From NCBI GenBank assembly GCA_900129675.1, contig FSRD01000001.1:2965501-3029500 (forward strand): 64,000 bases of DNA, in the 5' to 3' direction. Shown here piece by piece: positions 7,952-16,354 of the stretch (position 1 is the stretch's first letter; the number at the start of each line of letters is the position of its first letter). A program made the position numbers and the translations under genes. The notes under the pieces are model-generated. The model worked only from the letters and a program-made list of their open reading frames with translations, did no database searches and was not told the DNA's origin. This stretch comes from Bradyrhizobium erythrophlei. GTDB lineage: Bacteria > Pseudomonadota > Alphaproteobacteria > Rhizobiales > Xanthobacteraceae.

Positions 7952-9433
7952 TCAATCTTCGGTCGAATCGTCGGCGGCGGCTTCATCGAGTTTGCGGTAG
8001 AGTGTCGAGCGGCCGATCTTCAACCGCCGCGCGACTTCCGACATCTGGCCGCGGTAATGCGAGATCGCAAACCGGATGATCTCGTTCTCCATCTCCTCGA
8101 GCGGACGCACTTCGCCGGCGCTGGTCAGCATCGCAAGGCTGCCCACGGCCGTGAGGGGCGCCATAGGTAATTCAATACCGGAGCCCATGGCCGGCGCGGT
8201 CGAAGGCCCAACGATCAGGGGTTCGCCGTGCTGGACGTGACCGTCCGGAACGGTGTGGGCTGCGGTTTGCGGGAAATCCGCCAAGCCAAGCTGGTCGCTC
8301 TCGCTCATGACAACGGCGCGATACACGGTGTTTTCGAGCTGGCGGATGTTGCCGGGCCAATCGAGCTGCGAAAGATGCGCCATCGCCTCGCCGCTGATGC
8401 CGGTGATGGTGCGATTTTCTTCGGCGCAAAACCGCGCCAGGAAATGCCGCAACAAATGCGGGATGTCTTCGCGCCGCATCCGCAGCGGCGGAATCGTCAG
8501 CGGCAAAACGTGCAGGCGATAGAACAGATCCTCGCGGAACTGGCCGTTCTTGACGAGGTCGAGCAGCTTGCGGTTGGTCGCGGAGATGATGCGGACGTCG
8601 ACCTTCACCGGCTTGCGGCCGCCGACCGCTTCGACAGTGCCTTCCTGCAGCGCCCGCAGCAGTTTCACTTGGGCGGCCAGCGGCAATTCGCCGACCTCGT
8701 CGAGAAACAGCGTGCCGCCGGTGGCTTCGACGAATTTGCCCATGTGGCGTTCGGTGGCGCCGGTGAAGGCGCCCTTCTCATGGCCGAACAGGATCGACTC
8801 CACGAGATTGTCGGGGATCGCGCCGCAGTTGACCGCCACGAACGGCTTTGATTTGCGCTCGCCGCTGCCGTGGACGGCGCGGGCGAACAATTCCTTGCCG
8901 ACGCCGGATTCGCCCTCGATCAGCACCGGAATGGTGGAAGAGGCCGCCTTCTGCGCGGTGCGCAGCACGGCGGCCATGGTTTCGCTGCGGGTGATGATGT
9001 CGGCAAAGGTCAGCCGGCCCTCGCGGCTGTGCCGGATGCGCTGCAGTTCGCCCTTCAGCGCCGAGGTATTGAGCGCGTTGCGCAGCGACACCTGCAGCCG
9101 CTCGAAGCTGGCCGGCTTGACCACGAAATCCTGGGCGCCGGCGCGCATCGCGGACACCACATTGTCGATGCCGCCATGCGCGGTCTGCACGATGACGGGG
9201 ACGCTCAAGCCGGCTTCACGAATTTTTGCGAGCACGCCGAGGCCATCGAGGCCGGGCATCACCAGATCGAGCACCACGGCGTCGATCGCCTGGCCGTCCG
9301 GTGCAGTCAGTAGGGCTACGGCCGCGTCGCCGCTGTCGACGACGAGGGCCTCGTAACCGCATTTCTGCACCATGTTTTCAACCAAACGGCGCTGTACGGC
9401 GTCGTCGTCGGCAATCAAAATGGTGGCAGCCAT
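7952..9433 (-). CDS. NtrC-family sigma-54-dependent response regulator
   Basis: A 493-residue activator of sigma-54 RNA polymerase. The receiver domain is residues 4-120, with the acidic pocket ADDD (about 8-11), phospho-acceptor Asp56 in VVLDLVMP, and Lys106 in VVKPAS. The AAA+ domain follows, with Walker A GESGVGKE (174-181), the sigma-54 contact loop GAFTGA (221-226) and Walker B GGTLFLDEVGE (about 234-244). A Fis-type helix-turn-helix closes the protein (about 445-485, MSEVARRLKIGRSTLYRKL). All catalytic signatures are intact. No histidine kinase adjoins it, so its sensor is encoded elsewhere. Alternative names such as NtrX or FlbD cannot be chosen from sequence alone. Confidence 0.93.
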   Translation of the reverse strand: MAATILIADDDAVQRRLVENMVQKCGYEALVVDSGDAAVALLTAPDGQAIDAVVLDLVMPGLDGLGVLAKIREAGLSVPVIVQTAHGGIDNVVSAMRAGAQDFVVKPASFERLQVSLRNALNTSALKGELQRIRHSREGRLTFADIITRSETMAAVLRTAQKAASSTIPVLIEGESGVGKELFARAVHGSGERKSKPFVAVNCGAIPDNLVESILFGHEKGAFTGATERHMGKFVEATGGTLFLDEVGELPLAAQVKLLRALQEGTVEAVGGRKPVKVDVRIISATNRKLLDLVKNGQFREDLFYRLHVLPLTIPPLRMRREDIPHLLRHFLARFCAEENRTITGISGEAMAHLSQLDWPGNIRQLENTVYRAVVMSESDQLGLADFPQTAAHTVPDGHVQHGEPLIVGPSTAPAMGSGIELPMAPLTAVGSLAMLTSAGEVRPLEEMENEIIRFAISHYRGQMSEVARRLKIGRSTLYRKLDEAAADDSTED

Positions 9434-9572
9434 GGTTTTCCCCGCGCGTTACGACTATCTGTCTCGAATCGGGGCACTGTCGCCGATGCCGATTAACGCC
9501 CTCTTAAACCTTGCCGTCCTGCTTACATTCCACCGTCGCAGCTTCTCTGATTGAACACAGGTTTCGAACAAG

Positions 9573-11462
9573 ATGACCTCGCGCTCCTCATCCGCTCTCC
9601 GCAAGTCGACCGCTCAACGCAAATCCACCGCCAAGAAAGCTTCGACCAAGGTTTCGACCAAATCTGCGGCCAAATCTGCAACCAAGCCGGGCAAATTGCC
9701 GGAATGGAATCTGGCCGATCTCTATTCGGGTATCGACGCGCCGGAAGTGACGCGCGATTTGCAAACGATGGATGCAGATTGCGTCGCGTTTGAGACCGAC
9801 TACAAAGGCAAGCTTGCGGAACACACCGCAAAAGAAGACGGCGGCAAATGGCTGGCCGAAGCGGTCAGGCGCTATGAGGCGATCGACGATCTCGCCGGCC
9901 GGCTCGGCTCCTATGCGGGCCTTATTCATGCCGGCGACAGCGTCGATCCCGCCATCACCAAATTCTACGGCGACGTTTCCGAACGGATGACCAATGCGTC
10001 GGTGCATCTGTTGTTTTTCGCGCTCGAACTCAACCGTGTTGACGATAGCGTGATCGAACGCGCGCTGCAGACGCCCGAGCTTGACCATTACCGGCCGTGG
10101 ATCGAGGACCTGCGCAAGGACAAGCCGTATCAGCTCGAGGATCGCGTCGAGCAGCTGTTCCACGAAAAATCCCAGAGCGGCTATGCCGCCTGGAACCGGC
10201 TGTTCGACCAGACCATCTCCGGCCTGCGCTTCAAGGTCTCGGGAAAAGAGCTGGCGATCGAGCCGACGCTCAACCTGCTGCAGGACCGCGCGCCGGAAAA
10301 GCGCAAGGCGGCGGGCCAGGCGCTGGCGAAAACCTTCAAGGACAATGAGCGCACCTTTGCGCTGATCACCAACACGCTCGCCAAGGACAAGGAGATCTCC
10401 GACCGCTGGCGCGGTTTCCAGGACGTCGCCGATTCCCGGCATCTGAACAACCGCGTCGAGCGCGAGGTGGTCGATGCGCTGGTCGGTTCGGTTCGCGCAG
10501 CCTATCCAAAACTGTCGCATCGCTATTACGCGCTGAAGGCCGGTTGGTTCAAAAAGAAGAAGCTTGCGCATTGGGACCGCAACGCGCCGCTGCCGTTTGC
10601 GGCCACCGGCACCATCGCCTGGCCCGAGGCGCGCAACATGGTGCTGACCGCATACCGCGGCTTCTCCGTGGAGATGGCCGATATCGCCGAACGGTTCTTT
10701 ACCGATCGCTGGATCGACGCGCCGGTGCGGCCGGGAAAAGCGCCGGGCGCGTTCTCGCATCCGACCACGCCCTCGGCGCATCCCTATGTGCTGATGAACT
10801 ATCAGGGCAAGCCGCGCGATGTGATGACGTTGGCGCACGAACTCGGCCATGGCGTGCATCAGGTGCTGGCGGCCAAAAATGGAGCGCTGATGGCGCCGAC
10901 GCCGCTGACCTTGGCCGAGACCGCCAGCGTGTTCGGCGAAATGCTGACCTTCAAGCGGCTGCTGGGAGAGACCAAAAACTCAAAGCAGCGCCAGGCGCTG
11001 CTCGCCGGCAAGGTCGAGGACATGATCAACACCGTGGTGCGGCAGATCGCGTTCTATTCGTTCGAGCGCGCGATTCACACCGAGCGCAAGAACGGCGAAT
11101 TGACCGCCGAGCGGATCGGCCAGATCTGGCTCAGCGTGCAGGGCGAGAGCCTCGGCCCTGCGATCGACATCCGCCCGGGCTACGAGAATTTCTGGATGTA
11201 CATCCCGCACTTCATTCATTCGCCGTTCTACGTTTACGCCTATGCGTTCGGCGATTGTCTGGTGAACTCGCTCTACGCGGTCTACGAGAATGCCTCCGAC
11301 GGCTTTGCCGAGCGCTATCTGGCGATGCTCGCCGCCGGCGGCACCAAGCATTATTCCGAACTGCTCAAGCCCTTCGGGCTCGATGCCAAGGATCCCAAAT
11401 TCTGGGACGGCGGGCTGTCGGTGATCTCTGGGATGATCGACGAGCTGGAGGCGATGGGCTGA
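9573..11462 (+). CDS. M3 family oligoendopeptidase (PepF-like)
   Basis: A 629-residue cytoplasmic zinc peptidase that would degrade short peptides. The M3 active-site motif is intact: His422, Glu423 and His426 in LAHELGHGVHQ, with the third zinc ligand expected from the downstream LAETASVFGEML segment (about 447-458). The C-terminal FWMYIPHFIHSPFYVYAYAFG stretch is typical of the PepF branch. The first 40 residues are an unusual Lys/Ser/Thr-rich, low-complexity extension (repeats of the KSTAKKAST type) absent from most M3 enzymes; it could be a nucleic-acid-binding or disordered tail. The ATG at 9573 fits the frame, although an internal start beyond the tail cannot be excluded. A toxin-antitoxin pair follows 74 bases downstream. 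Confidence 0.92.
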   Translation: MTSRSSSALRKSTAQRKSTAKKASTKVSTKSAAKSATKPGKLPEWNLADLYSGIDAPEVTRDLQTMDADCVAFETDYKGKLAEHTAKEDGGKWLAEAVRRYEAIDDLAGRLGSYAGLIHAGDSVDPAITKFYGDVSERMTNASVHLLFFALELNRVDDSVIERALQTPELDHYRPWIEDLRKDKPYQLEDRVEQLFHEKSQSGYAAWNRLFDQTISGLRFKVSGKELAIEPTLNLLQDRAPEKRKAAGQALAKTFKDNERTFALITNTLAKDKEISDRWRGFQDVADSRHLNNRVEREVVDALVGSVRAAYPKLSHRYYALKAGWFKKKKLAHWDRNAPLPFAATGTIAWPEARNMVLTAYRGFSVEMADIAERFFTDRWIDAPVRPGKAPGAFSHPTTPSAHPYVLMNYQGKPRDVMTLAHELGHGVHQVLAAKNGALMAPTPLTLAETASVFGEMLTFKRLLGETKNSKQRQALLAGKVEDMINTVVRQIAFYSFERAIHTERKNGELTAERIGQIWLSVQGESLGPAIDIRPGYENFWMYIPHFIHSPFYVYAYAFGDCLVNSLYAVYENASDGFAERYLAMLAAGGTKHYSELLKPFGLDAKDPKFWDGGLSVISGMIDELEAMG

Positions 11463-11484
11463 GGGTTCCTGCGTAAAACATTTG

Positions 11485-11513
11485 TTGAACGGAGAGGTGA
11501 ATTCCGTTATACA
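11485..11513 (+). promoter_or_regulatory. Sigma-70-type promoter of the toxin-antitoxin operon
   Basis: TTGAAC at 11485-11490 and TATACA at 11508-11513 are separated by exactly 17 bases, an excellent sigma-70 match. The -10 lies inside the inverted repeat described next, so a bound repressor would block polymerase directly. Confidence 0.7.
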
Positions 11514-11527
11514 TTCCGTGTAACGGA
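11503..11527. promoter_or_regulatory. Inverted-repeat operator overlapping -10 and ribosome-binding site
   Basis: TCCGTTATACA and TGTAACGGA form an inverted repeat around TTCCG, interrupted by one extra T. The right arm runs into the GGAGGT Shine-Dalgarno (11525-11530) of the antitoxin gene. The position fits autoregulation by the AbrB-type antitoxin, possibly with Doc as co-repressor. Confidence 0.6.
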
Positions 11528-11536
11528 GGTTTAGCC

Positions 11537-11809
11537 ATGAGCGAACGATTGAAAATTGCGCCTGATACCCGCGGCCAATTAATCGGAACAGTCGAGATCA
11601 AGAAGATTGGCAATTCTTCGGGGATTATCCTCTCGAAGGATGTAATGGCTCGGATGAATGTCAGCGTCGGCGATACGCTTTATGCGACTCTTACGCCCGA
11701 CGGTGGAGTTCGACTAACTCCCCACGATCCGGATTTCGAGAAGGCGATGGAAGTCGCGCGGCGTGGCATGAAGCGTTACCACAATGCCCTGGCTGAGCTT
11801 GCCAAATGA
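11537..11809 (+). CDS. AbrB/MazE/SpoVT-type antitoxin
   Basis: A 90-residue protein with a swapped-hairpin AbrB-type DNA-binding domain in its middle. The sequence TVEIKKIGNSSGIILSKDVMARMNVSVGDTLYATLTPDGGVRLTP (split over about 20-64) has the expected G-N-S-x-G-I-x-L core and the V-x-V-G-D turn. An acidic/basic C-terminal helix (about 68-88) would wrap and neutralise the toxin. It overlaps the following Doc-like toxin gene by four bases (ATGA), the usual coupling in type II toxin-antitoxin operons. The promoter carries an inverted repeat immediately upstream. Doc in phage P1 pairs with Phd, so an AbrB-fold partner is a mix-and-match arrangement known in sequenced genomes but less studied. Confidence 0.88.
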   Translation: MSERLKIAPDTRGQLIGTVEIKKIGNSSGIILSKDVMARMNVSVGDTLYATLTPDGGVRLTPHDPDFEKAMEVARRGMKRYHNALAELAK

Positions 11810-12192
11810 CGGAGCCGTTTTGGCTCACCCGCCAAATGATTGTTGCGATCCACGATGAGCAACTCACGATCCACGGTGGCGCAAGCGGTCTGCGAGACGA
11901 GGGCATGCTCGAATCTGCTCTCGATCGGCCGAAAAATAGGTGGTCCTATGAGCAGGCCGAACTGCCCGAACTCGCGGCGGCCTACGCCTTCGGGATCGCG
12001 CGCAATCATCCGTTTATAGACGGCAACAAGCGCACTTCGCTACTTGCGTTGTACACCTTCCTGGGCGTGAACGGCATTGATTTTATCGTGCCTGAAGCGG
12101 AGGCGGCGGCCATGATTCTCTCCCTCGCCGCCGGTGAGGTCAGCGAGGCGAGCCTGACCCGCTGGATCCGGGACAATTGGCCTTCCGAATGA
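11806..12192 (+). CDS. doc: Doc (death-on-curing) family toxin, Fic fold
   Basis: A 128-residue Fic-fold protein of Doc length. The active-site motif HPFIDGNKR occupies residues 68-76, with the catalytic His68 and the Lys at the position where AMP-transferring Fic enzymes have Gly. In phage P1 Doc this change converts the enzyme to a kinase that phosphorylates EF-Tu and halts translation; the same activity is plausible here. The N-terminal LTRQMIVAIHDEQLTIHGG and GLRDEGMLESAL segments are hallmarks of the death-on-curing group. It is translationally coupled to the antitoxin by the ATGA overlap. No inhibitory S/TxxxE(G/N) helix is seen, consistent with inhibition supplied in trans. Confidence 0.9.
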   Translation: MTEPFWLTRQMIVAIHDEQLTIHGGASGLRDEGMLESALDRPKNRWSYEQAELPELAAAYAFGIARNHPFIDGNKRTSLLALYTFLGVNGIDFIVPEAEAAAMILSLAAGEVSEASLTRWIRDNWPSE

Positions 12193-12289
12193 CCCGATAA
12201 GTGGCCATTTAGAGGTTCGTCCGGCGTTGCCCTCCCAACCACTTTGCGGTATTTCGACGCCAGATTTCGAACTTTGACTGGGGATACCG

Positions 12290-12442
12290 ATGGCTGAACA
12301 TAACGAAGTGGCCTACACGACCGCAGATGGCAACGATTATCCGGCCCATGAGCAGACCTATGAAGGTTTCATCATGCTGGTGAAATATGGCACTGCCGCC
12401 GTCGTCATCATCGTCGCCCTGATGGGCTTCTTTCTTACCTGA
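12290..12442 (+). CDS. aa3-type cytochrome c oxidase subunit IV (50 aa)
   Basis: A very short gene encoding 50 residues: a hydrophilic N-terminus (MAEHNEVAYTTADGNDYPAH) followed by one transmembrane helix (about 29-49, LVKYGTAAVVIIVALMGFF) ending two residues before the stop. This size and layout match the COX_aa3 family, the small fourth subunit of alphaproteobacterial aa3 oxidases, known from Paracoccus and Rhodobacter structures, where it is not essential for activity. The rest of the oxidase is not in the window. In Bradyrhizobium-like genomes I recall this gene just upstream of the transhydrogenase operon, as here (136 bases to pntAA). The ATG is preceded by GGGGATACCG. Confidence 0.8.
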   Translation: MAEHNEVAYTTADGNDYPAHEQTYEGFIMLVKYGTAAVVIIVALMGFFLT

Positions 12443-12578
12443 TCCTCGCCGGCCGCGCCGCCGGATCCGGCGGCGTTCTGAAAAATTGCATCTCATCCGG
12501 TTGCGAAACCGGTATCCAAGCTGGCGAAAATAACGCTAGTTTGCTTACGCGCGCGCCCCTCGCGCCGCCGGAGGCCCC

Positions 12579-13706
12579 ATGAAGATTGCCGTTGCCAAGG
12601 AAATCGATCCATCCGAGCCGCGGGTCGCCGCTTCCCCCGACACCATCAAGAAGTTCAAGGCGCTGGGCGTCGATATCGCGGTCGAGCCGGGCGCAGGCGT
12701 CCAATCGGGCCTGCCGGATTCGGAATTCACCGCGGCCGGCGCCACGGTGAGCGCGGACGCGTTGAAGGACGCCGACATCATCATCAAGGTGAAGCGGCCC
12801 GAGGCGTCCGAACTTGCCAAATACAAGCGCGGCGCGCTGGTCATCGCCATCATGGATCCCTACGGCAATGAGGCTGCGCTGAAAACCATCGCGGATGCCG
12901 GCGTCTCGGCGTTTGCGATGGAATTGATGCCGCGCATCACCCGCGCCCAGGTGATGGACGTGCTGTCGTCGCAGGCCAACCTCGCCGGCTATCGCGCCGT
13001 GATCGAAGCGGCCGAAGCCTTTGGCCGCGCGTTTCCGATGATGATGACCGCGGCCGGCACCATTCCGGCCGCCAAAGTGTTCGTGATGGGCGTCGGCGTC
13101 GCCGGCCTGCAGGCGATCGCGACCGCGCGGCGGCTCGGCGCCGTCGTCACCGCGACCGACGTGCGGCCCGCGACCAAAGAGCAGGTCGAAAGTCTCGGCG
13201 CCAAATTCCTCGCGGTCGAGGACGAGGAATTCAAGAACGCCCAGACCGCGGGCGGCTACGCCAAGGAAATGTCGAAAGAGTATCAGGCCAAGCAGGCCGC
13301 GCTCACCGCCGAACATCTCAAGAAGCAGGACATCGTGATCACGACGGCGCTGATCCCGGGGCGCCCGGCGCCGAAACTCGTCAGCGGCGAGATGGTCAAG
13401 TCGATGAGGCCGGGTTCGGTGCTGGTCGATCTCGCGGTCGAACGCGGCGGCAATGTCGAGGGCGCCAGGCCCGGCGAGATCGTCGACGCCGACGGCGTCA
13501 AGATCGTCGGCTACACCAATGTCGCCGGCCGCGTCGCGGCATCGGCGTCGAGCCTGTACGCCCGCAACCTGTTTTCATTCATCGAAACCATGGTCGACAA
13601 GGCCAGCAAGTCGCTCGCGGTGAACTGGGACGACGAACTGGTGAAAGCCACCGCGCTGACCAAGGACGGCGCCGTCATCCATCCGAACTTCCAGCCGAAA
13701 GCTTAA
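12579..13706 (+). CDS. pntAA: NAD(P) transhydrogenase subunit alpha part 1 (domain I)
   Basis: A 375-residue soluble subunit that carries the NAD(H) site (dI) of the proton-translocating transhydrogenase, which uses the proton-motive force to make NADPH from NADH. The alanine-dehydrogenase-like fold shows in the N-terminal [22 protein letters not shown] and in the NAD-binding [20 protein letters not shown] (from about residue 168), with the acidic ribose-binding Asp in TATDVRP. The mobile-loop region and [14 protein letters not shown] motif are present. The length and split from the membrane part are as in Rhodospirillum rubrum. GGAGG stands seven bases before the ATG. It is the first of three co-oriented genes with 11- and 43-base spacings. 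Confidence 0.95.
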   Translation: MKIAVAKEIDPSEPRVAASPDTIKKFKALGVDIAVEPGAGVQSGLPDSEFTAAGATVSADALKDADIIIKVKRPEASELAKYKRGALVIAIMDPYGNEAALKTIADAGVSAFAMELMPRITRAQVMDVLSSQANLAGYRAVIEAAEAFGRAFPMMMTAAGTIPAAKVFVMGVGVAGLQAIATARRLGAVVTATDVRPATKEQVESLGAKFLAVEDEEFKNAQTAGGYAKEMSKEYQAKQAALTAEHLKKQDIVITTALIPGRPAPKLVSGEMVKSMRPGSVLVDLAVERGGNVEGARPGEIVDADGVKIVGYTNVAGRVAASASSLYARNLFSFIETMVDKASKSLAVNWDDELVKATALTKDGAVIHPNFQPKA

Positions 13707-13717
13707 GGAGAGAAGCC

Positions 13718-14035
13718 ATGGAGCATGTAGCCCAAGTCGTTGATCCCTTCGTGTTCCGGCTGTCGATTTTCGTCCTCGCCGTGTTCGTCGGCTATTTCGT
13801 GGTGTGGTCGGTGACACCGGCGCTGCACACCCCGCTGATGTCGGTGACGAATGCGATCTCCTCGGTGATCGTGGTCGGCGCGCTGCTCGCGGGCGGTGTC
13901 GGCATGGTCAGTGGCGGCAGCGGCTGGGCGCGCGGCTTTGGCTTCATCGCGCTGATCTTCGCCAGCGTGAATATCTTCGGCGGCTTCCTTGTCACCCAGC
14001 GCATGCTGGCGATGTACAAGAAGAAGGCCAAGTGA
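13718..14035 (+). CDS. pntAB: NAD(P) transhydrogenase subunit alpha part 2 (membrane)
   Basis: A 105-residue integral membrane protein with three helices (about 13-32, 45-65 and 72-95) that provides the alpha-side half of the proton channel (dII). The stretch [23 protein letters not shown] is the family signature. In E. coli it is fused to pntAA as a single PntA; here, as in Rhodospirillum, it is separate. AGGAGAGAAGCC precedes the ATG. It sits 11 bases after pntAA and 43 before pntB, so the three are co-transcribed. Confidence 0.95.
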   Translation: MEHVAQVVDPFVFRLSIFVLAVFVGYFVVWSVTPALHTPLMSVTNAISSVIVVGALLAGGVGMVSGGSGWARGFGFIALIFASVNIFGGFLVTQRMLAMYKKKAK

Positions 14036-14078
14036 GCGGCGTGCACCTCGGGGTGACGAAGATAAAGGGGGACCTGAG

Positions 14079-15476
14079 ATGAACGCCAATCTGGCTGCAG
14101 TTTTGTATCTCGTGGCGGGTGTGTTGTTCATCCTGTCGCTGCGCGGGCTGTCCAGCCCGGCCTCATCCCGGCAGGGCAATTTCTTCGGCATGATCGGCAT
14201 GGTGATCGCGATCGCGACCACGCTCGCCAGCCATCCGCCGTCCGACGCCGTGTCCTGGATCCTGGTCGTGGCCGGCATCGCGATCGGCGGCAGCATCGGT
14301 GCTGTGATCGCGCGGCGGGTGCCGATGACCTCGATGCCGGAACTGGTCGCCGCGTTCCATTCGCTGGTTGGCATGGCCGCGGTGCTGGTCGCCGCCGGTG
14401 CCTTCTATGCTCCGGAAGCCTTCGACATCGGCACCCCCGGCAACATTCATCCGCAGAGCCTGGTCGAAATGTCGCTCGGCGTCGCCATCGGCGCGCTGAC
14501 CTTCACCGGCTCGGTAATAGCGTTCCTGAAACTGTCGGCCCGCATGAGCGGCGCGCCGATCATCCTGCCCTTCCGCCACATCATCAATATCGCGCTCGCC
14601 GTCGCGCTGGTGGTGTTCATCGTCGGTCTCGTGCTTTCGGGCAGCGCGCTCGACTTCTGGCTGATCACCATTACCGCGCTGGCGCTCGGCGTGCTCATGA
14701 TCATCCCGATCGGCGGCGCCGACATGCCGGTCGTGATCTCGATGCTGAACTCCTATTCCGGCTGGGCAGCGGCCGGCATCGGCTTCACGCTCGGCAATTC
14801 CGCGCTGATCATCACCGGCGCGCTGGTCGGCTCGTCAGGTGCGATCCTGTCCTACATCATGTGCCACGCAATGAACCGTTCCTTCATCTCAGTCATCCTC
14901 GGTGGCTTCGGCGGCGAGACCGCGGCAGCCGGCGGCGGTGGCGGCGAACAAAAGCCGGCGAAGCTCGGCTCCGCCGACGACGCTGCCTTCATCATGAAGA
15001 ACGCCTCCAAGGTCATCATCGTGCCCGGCTACGGCATGGCGGTGGCGCAGGCCCAGCATGCGCTGCGCGAAATGGCCGACACGCTGAAGAAGGAAGGCGT
15101 CGAGGTGAAGTACGCGATTCACCCGGTCGCGGGCCGCATGCCCGGCCATATGAACGTGCTGCTCGCCGAGGCCAACGTGCCCTATGACGAGGTGTTCGAG
15201 CTCGAGGACATCAACTCCGAATTCGCCCAGGCCGACATCGCCTTCGTGATCGGCGCCAACGACGTCACCAACCCCGCCGCCGAGGACGACAAATCCTCGC
15301 CGATTTACGGCATGCCGGTGCTGCAGGTGTGGAAGGCCGGCACCGTGATGTTCATCAAACGCTCGCTGGCCTCGGGCTATGCCGGCATCGACAATCCCTT
15401 GTTCTATCGCGACAACACCATGATGCTGCTCGGCGACGCCAAGAAGGTCACCGAGAACATCGTCAAGGCGATGTAA
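14079..15476 (+). CDS. pntB: NAD(P) transhydrogenase subunit beta
   Basis: The 465-residue beta subunit combines about nine transmembrane helices (to about residue 280) with the C-terminal NADP(H)-binding domain III. The dIII fingerprint is complete: VIIVPGYGMAVAQAQHAL, the AGRMPGHMNVLLAEA loop, DVTNPAA and the final GDAKKV segment. I chose the ATG at 14079 because AAGGGGGACC lies just upstream and the protein then begins MNANLAAVLYLVAGVLFIL directly in the first helix. The in-frame codons before it have no membrane character and overlap pntAB. A Gly-rich linker (GGFGGETAAAGGGGGE) joins the membrane and nucleotide domains. The small hydrolase gene follows after 17 bases and may belong to the same transcript. 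Confidence 0.95.
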   Translation: MNANLAAVLYLVAGVLFILSLRGLSSPASSRQGNFFGMIGMVIAIATTLASHPPSDAVSWILVVAGIAIGGSIGAVIARRVPMTSMPELVAAFHSLVGMAAVLVAAGAFYAPEAFDIGTPGNIHPQSLVEMSLGVAIGALTFTGSVIAFLKLSARMSGAPIILPFRHIINIALAVALVVFIVGLVLSGSALDFWLITITALALGVLMIIPIGGADMPVVISMLNSYSGWAAAGIGFTLGNSALIITGALVGSSGAILSYIMCHAMNRSFISVILGGFGGETAAAGGGGGEQKPAKLGSADDAAFIMKNASKVIIVPGYGMAVAQAQHALREMADTLKKEGVEVKYAIHPVAGRMPGHMNVLLAEANVPYDEVFELEDINSEFAQADIAFVIGANDVTNPAAEDDKSSPIYGMPVLQVWKAGTVMFIKRSLASGYAGIDNPLFYRDNTMMLLGDAKKVTENIVKAM

Positions 15477-15493
15477 CCCACCGACGGGAAATC

Positions 15494-16300
15494 ATGACCG
15501 CCCTGAAATGGCTGCTGATCATCGTTTCGGTCGGCTATGCCTGCGGTCTGGCCGTGCTGTTCCTGGTGCAGCGGGCGTTCCTGTTTCCGGTCCCGCAAAC
15601 GGCGCGCACCTCGCCGGAAGCGGCCGGCTTTCCGGAAGCCGAAGAGCATGTCCTGACCACGGCCGATGGCGAGAAGGTCATCGTCTGGCATGTGCCGGCG
15701 AAGCCGGGTCATCCGGTGGTGCTTTATTTCCACGGCAACGGCGATTATCTCGCCGGTTTCTTCGGCCGCTTTCGCGATCTGATCTCGGACGGGACCGGCA
15801 TCGTCGCCCTGTCGTATCGCGGCTATGCCGGCTCGAGCGGAAAACCGAGCGAGCGCGGCGTGCTCGCGGATGCCGCAGCGGCTTATGCCTTCACGACGGC
15901 GCGCTATAGCGCGGACCGGATTGTGGTCTGGGGCTTCTCGCTCGGCACCGGTGTCGCGGTGGCGGTGGCGGCCGAACAACCGGTTGGCAGGCTGATCCTC
16001 GAAGCGCCCTATACGTCGATCGTGGACGTCGCCGCCGCGGCGTTCTGGATTTTTCCGGTGCGGCTGGTGATGCTGGATTCCTTTCGCTCCGACCAGCGGA
16101 TCGCGCGGGTCAAAGCGCCACTCCTGATCATGCATGGCGCGCGCGATCCCACGATACCGATTGCCTTTGGCGAACGGCTGTTCGCGCTGGCGAGCGAACC
16201 GAAGCAGTTCGTCCGCTTCCCCGTAGGCGGCCACAACGATCTGGACAGTTTTGGCGCGAGTGAGGTAGCGCGACAATTCATCAATGCAGCGAAAGGCTGA
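15494..16300 (+). CDS. Membrane-anchored alpha/beta hydrolase (BEM46/ABHD13-like)
   Basis: This 268-residue protein starts with one hydrophobic helix (about 5-27, WLLIIVSVGYACGLAVLFLVQ) that would anchor it in the inner membrane. An alpha/beta hydrolase domain follows. The oxyanion region is YFHGNGDYLAG, the nucleophile elbow is GFSLGTG, and the acid and base come from HGARDPTIP and VGGHNDLD, so the catalytic triad looks complete. The YRGYAGSSGKPSE segment is typical of the BEM46/ABHD13-like group, whose substrates are mostly unknown. The ATG at 15494 is preferred because the helix begins at once; upstream in-frame sequence lies inside pntB. It is 17 bases from pntB, perhaps by read-through only. 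Confidence 0.85.
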   Translation: MTALKWLLIIVSVGYACGLAVLFLVQRAFLFPVPQTARTSPEAAGFPEAEEHVLTTADGEKVIVWHVPAKPGHPVVLYFHGNGDYLAGFFGRFRDLISDGTGIVALSYRGYAGSSGKPSERGVLADAAAAYAFTTARYSADRIVVWGFSLGTGVAVAVAAEQPVGRLILEAPYTSIVDVAAAAFWIFPVRLVMLDSFRSDQRIARVKAPLLIMHGARDPTIPIAFGERLFALASEPKQFVRFPVGGHNDLDSFGASEVARQFINAAKG

Positions 16301-16354
16301 CGGCTGCGATTGTTTGGCGCATAGTCCTCGCGCAGGATTTTTGAGGATGGTTGC

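Noticed and set aside
5602..8079. An 825-codon forward open frame antisense to the L,D-transpeptidase
   Set aside because: The opposite strand encodes an intact YkuD enzyme with SHGCMRV; the forward translation is His/Arg/Gly rich with no domain.
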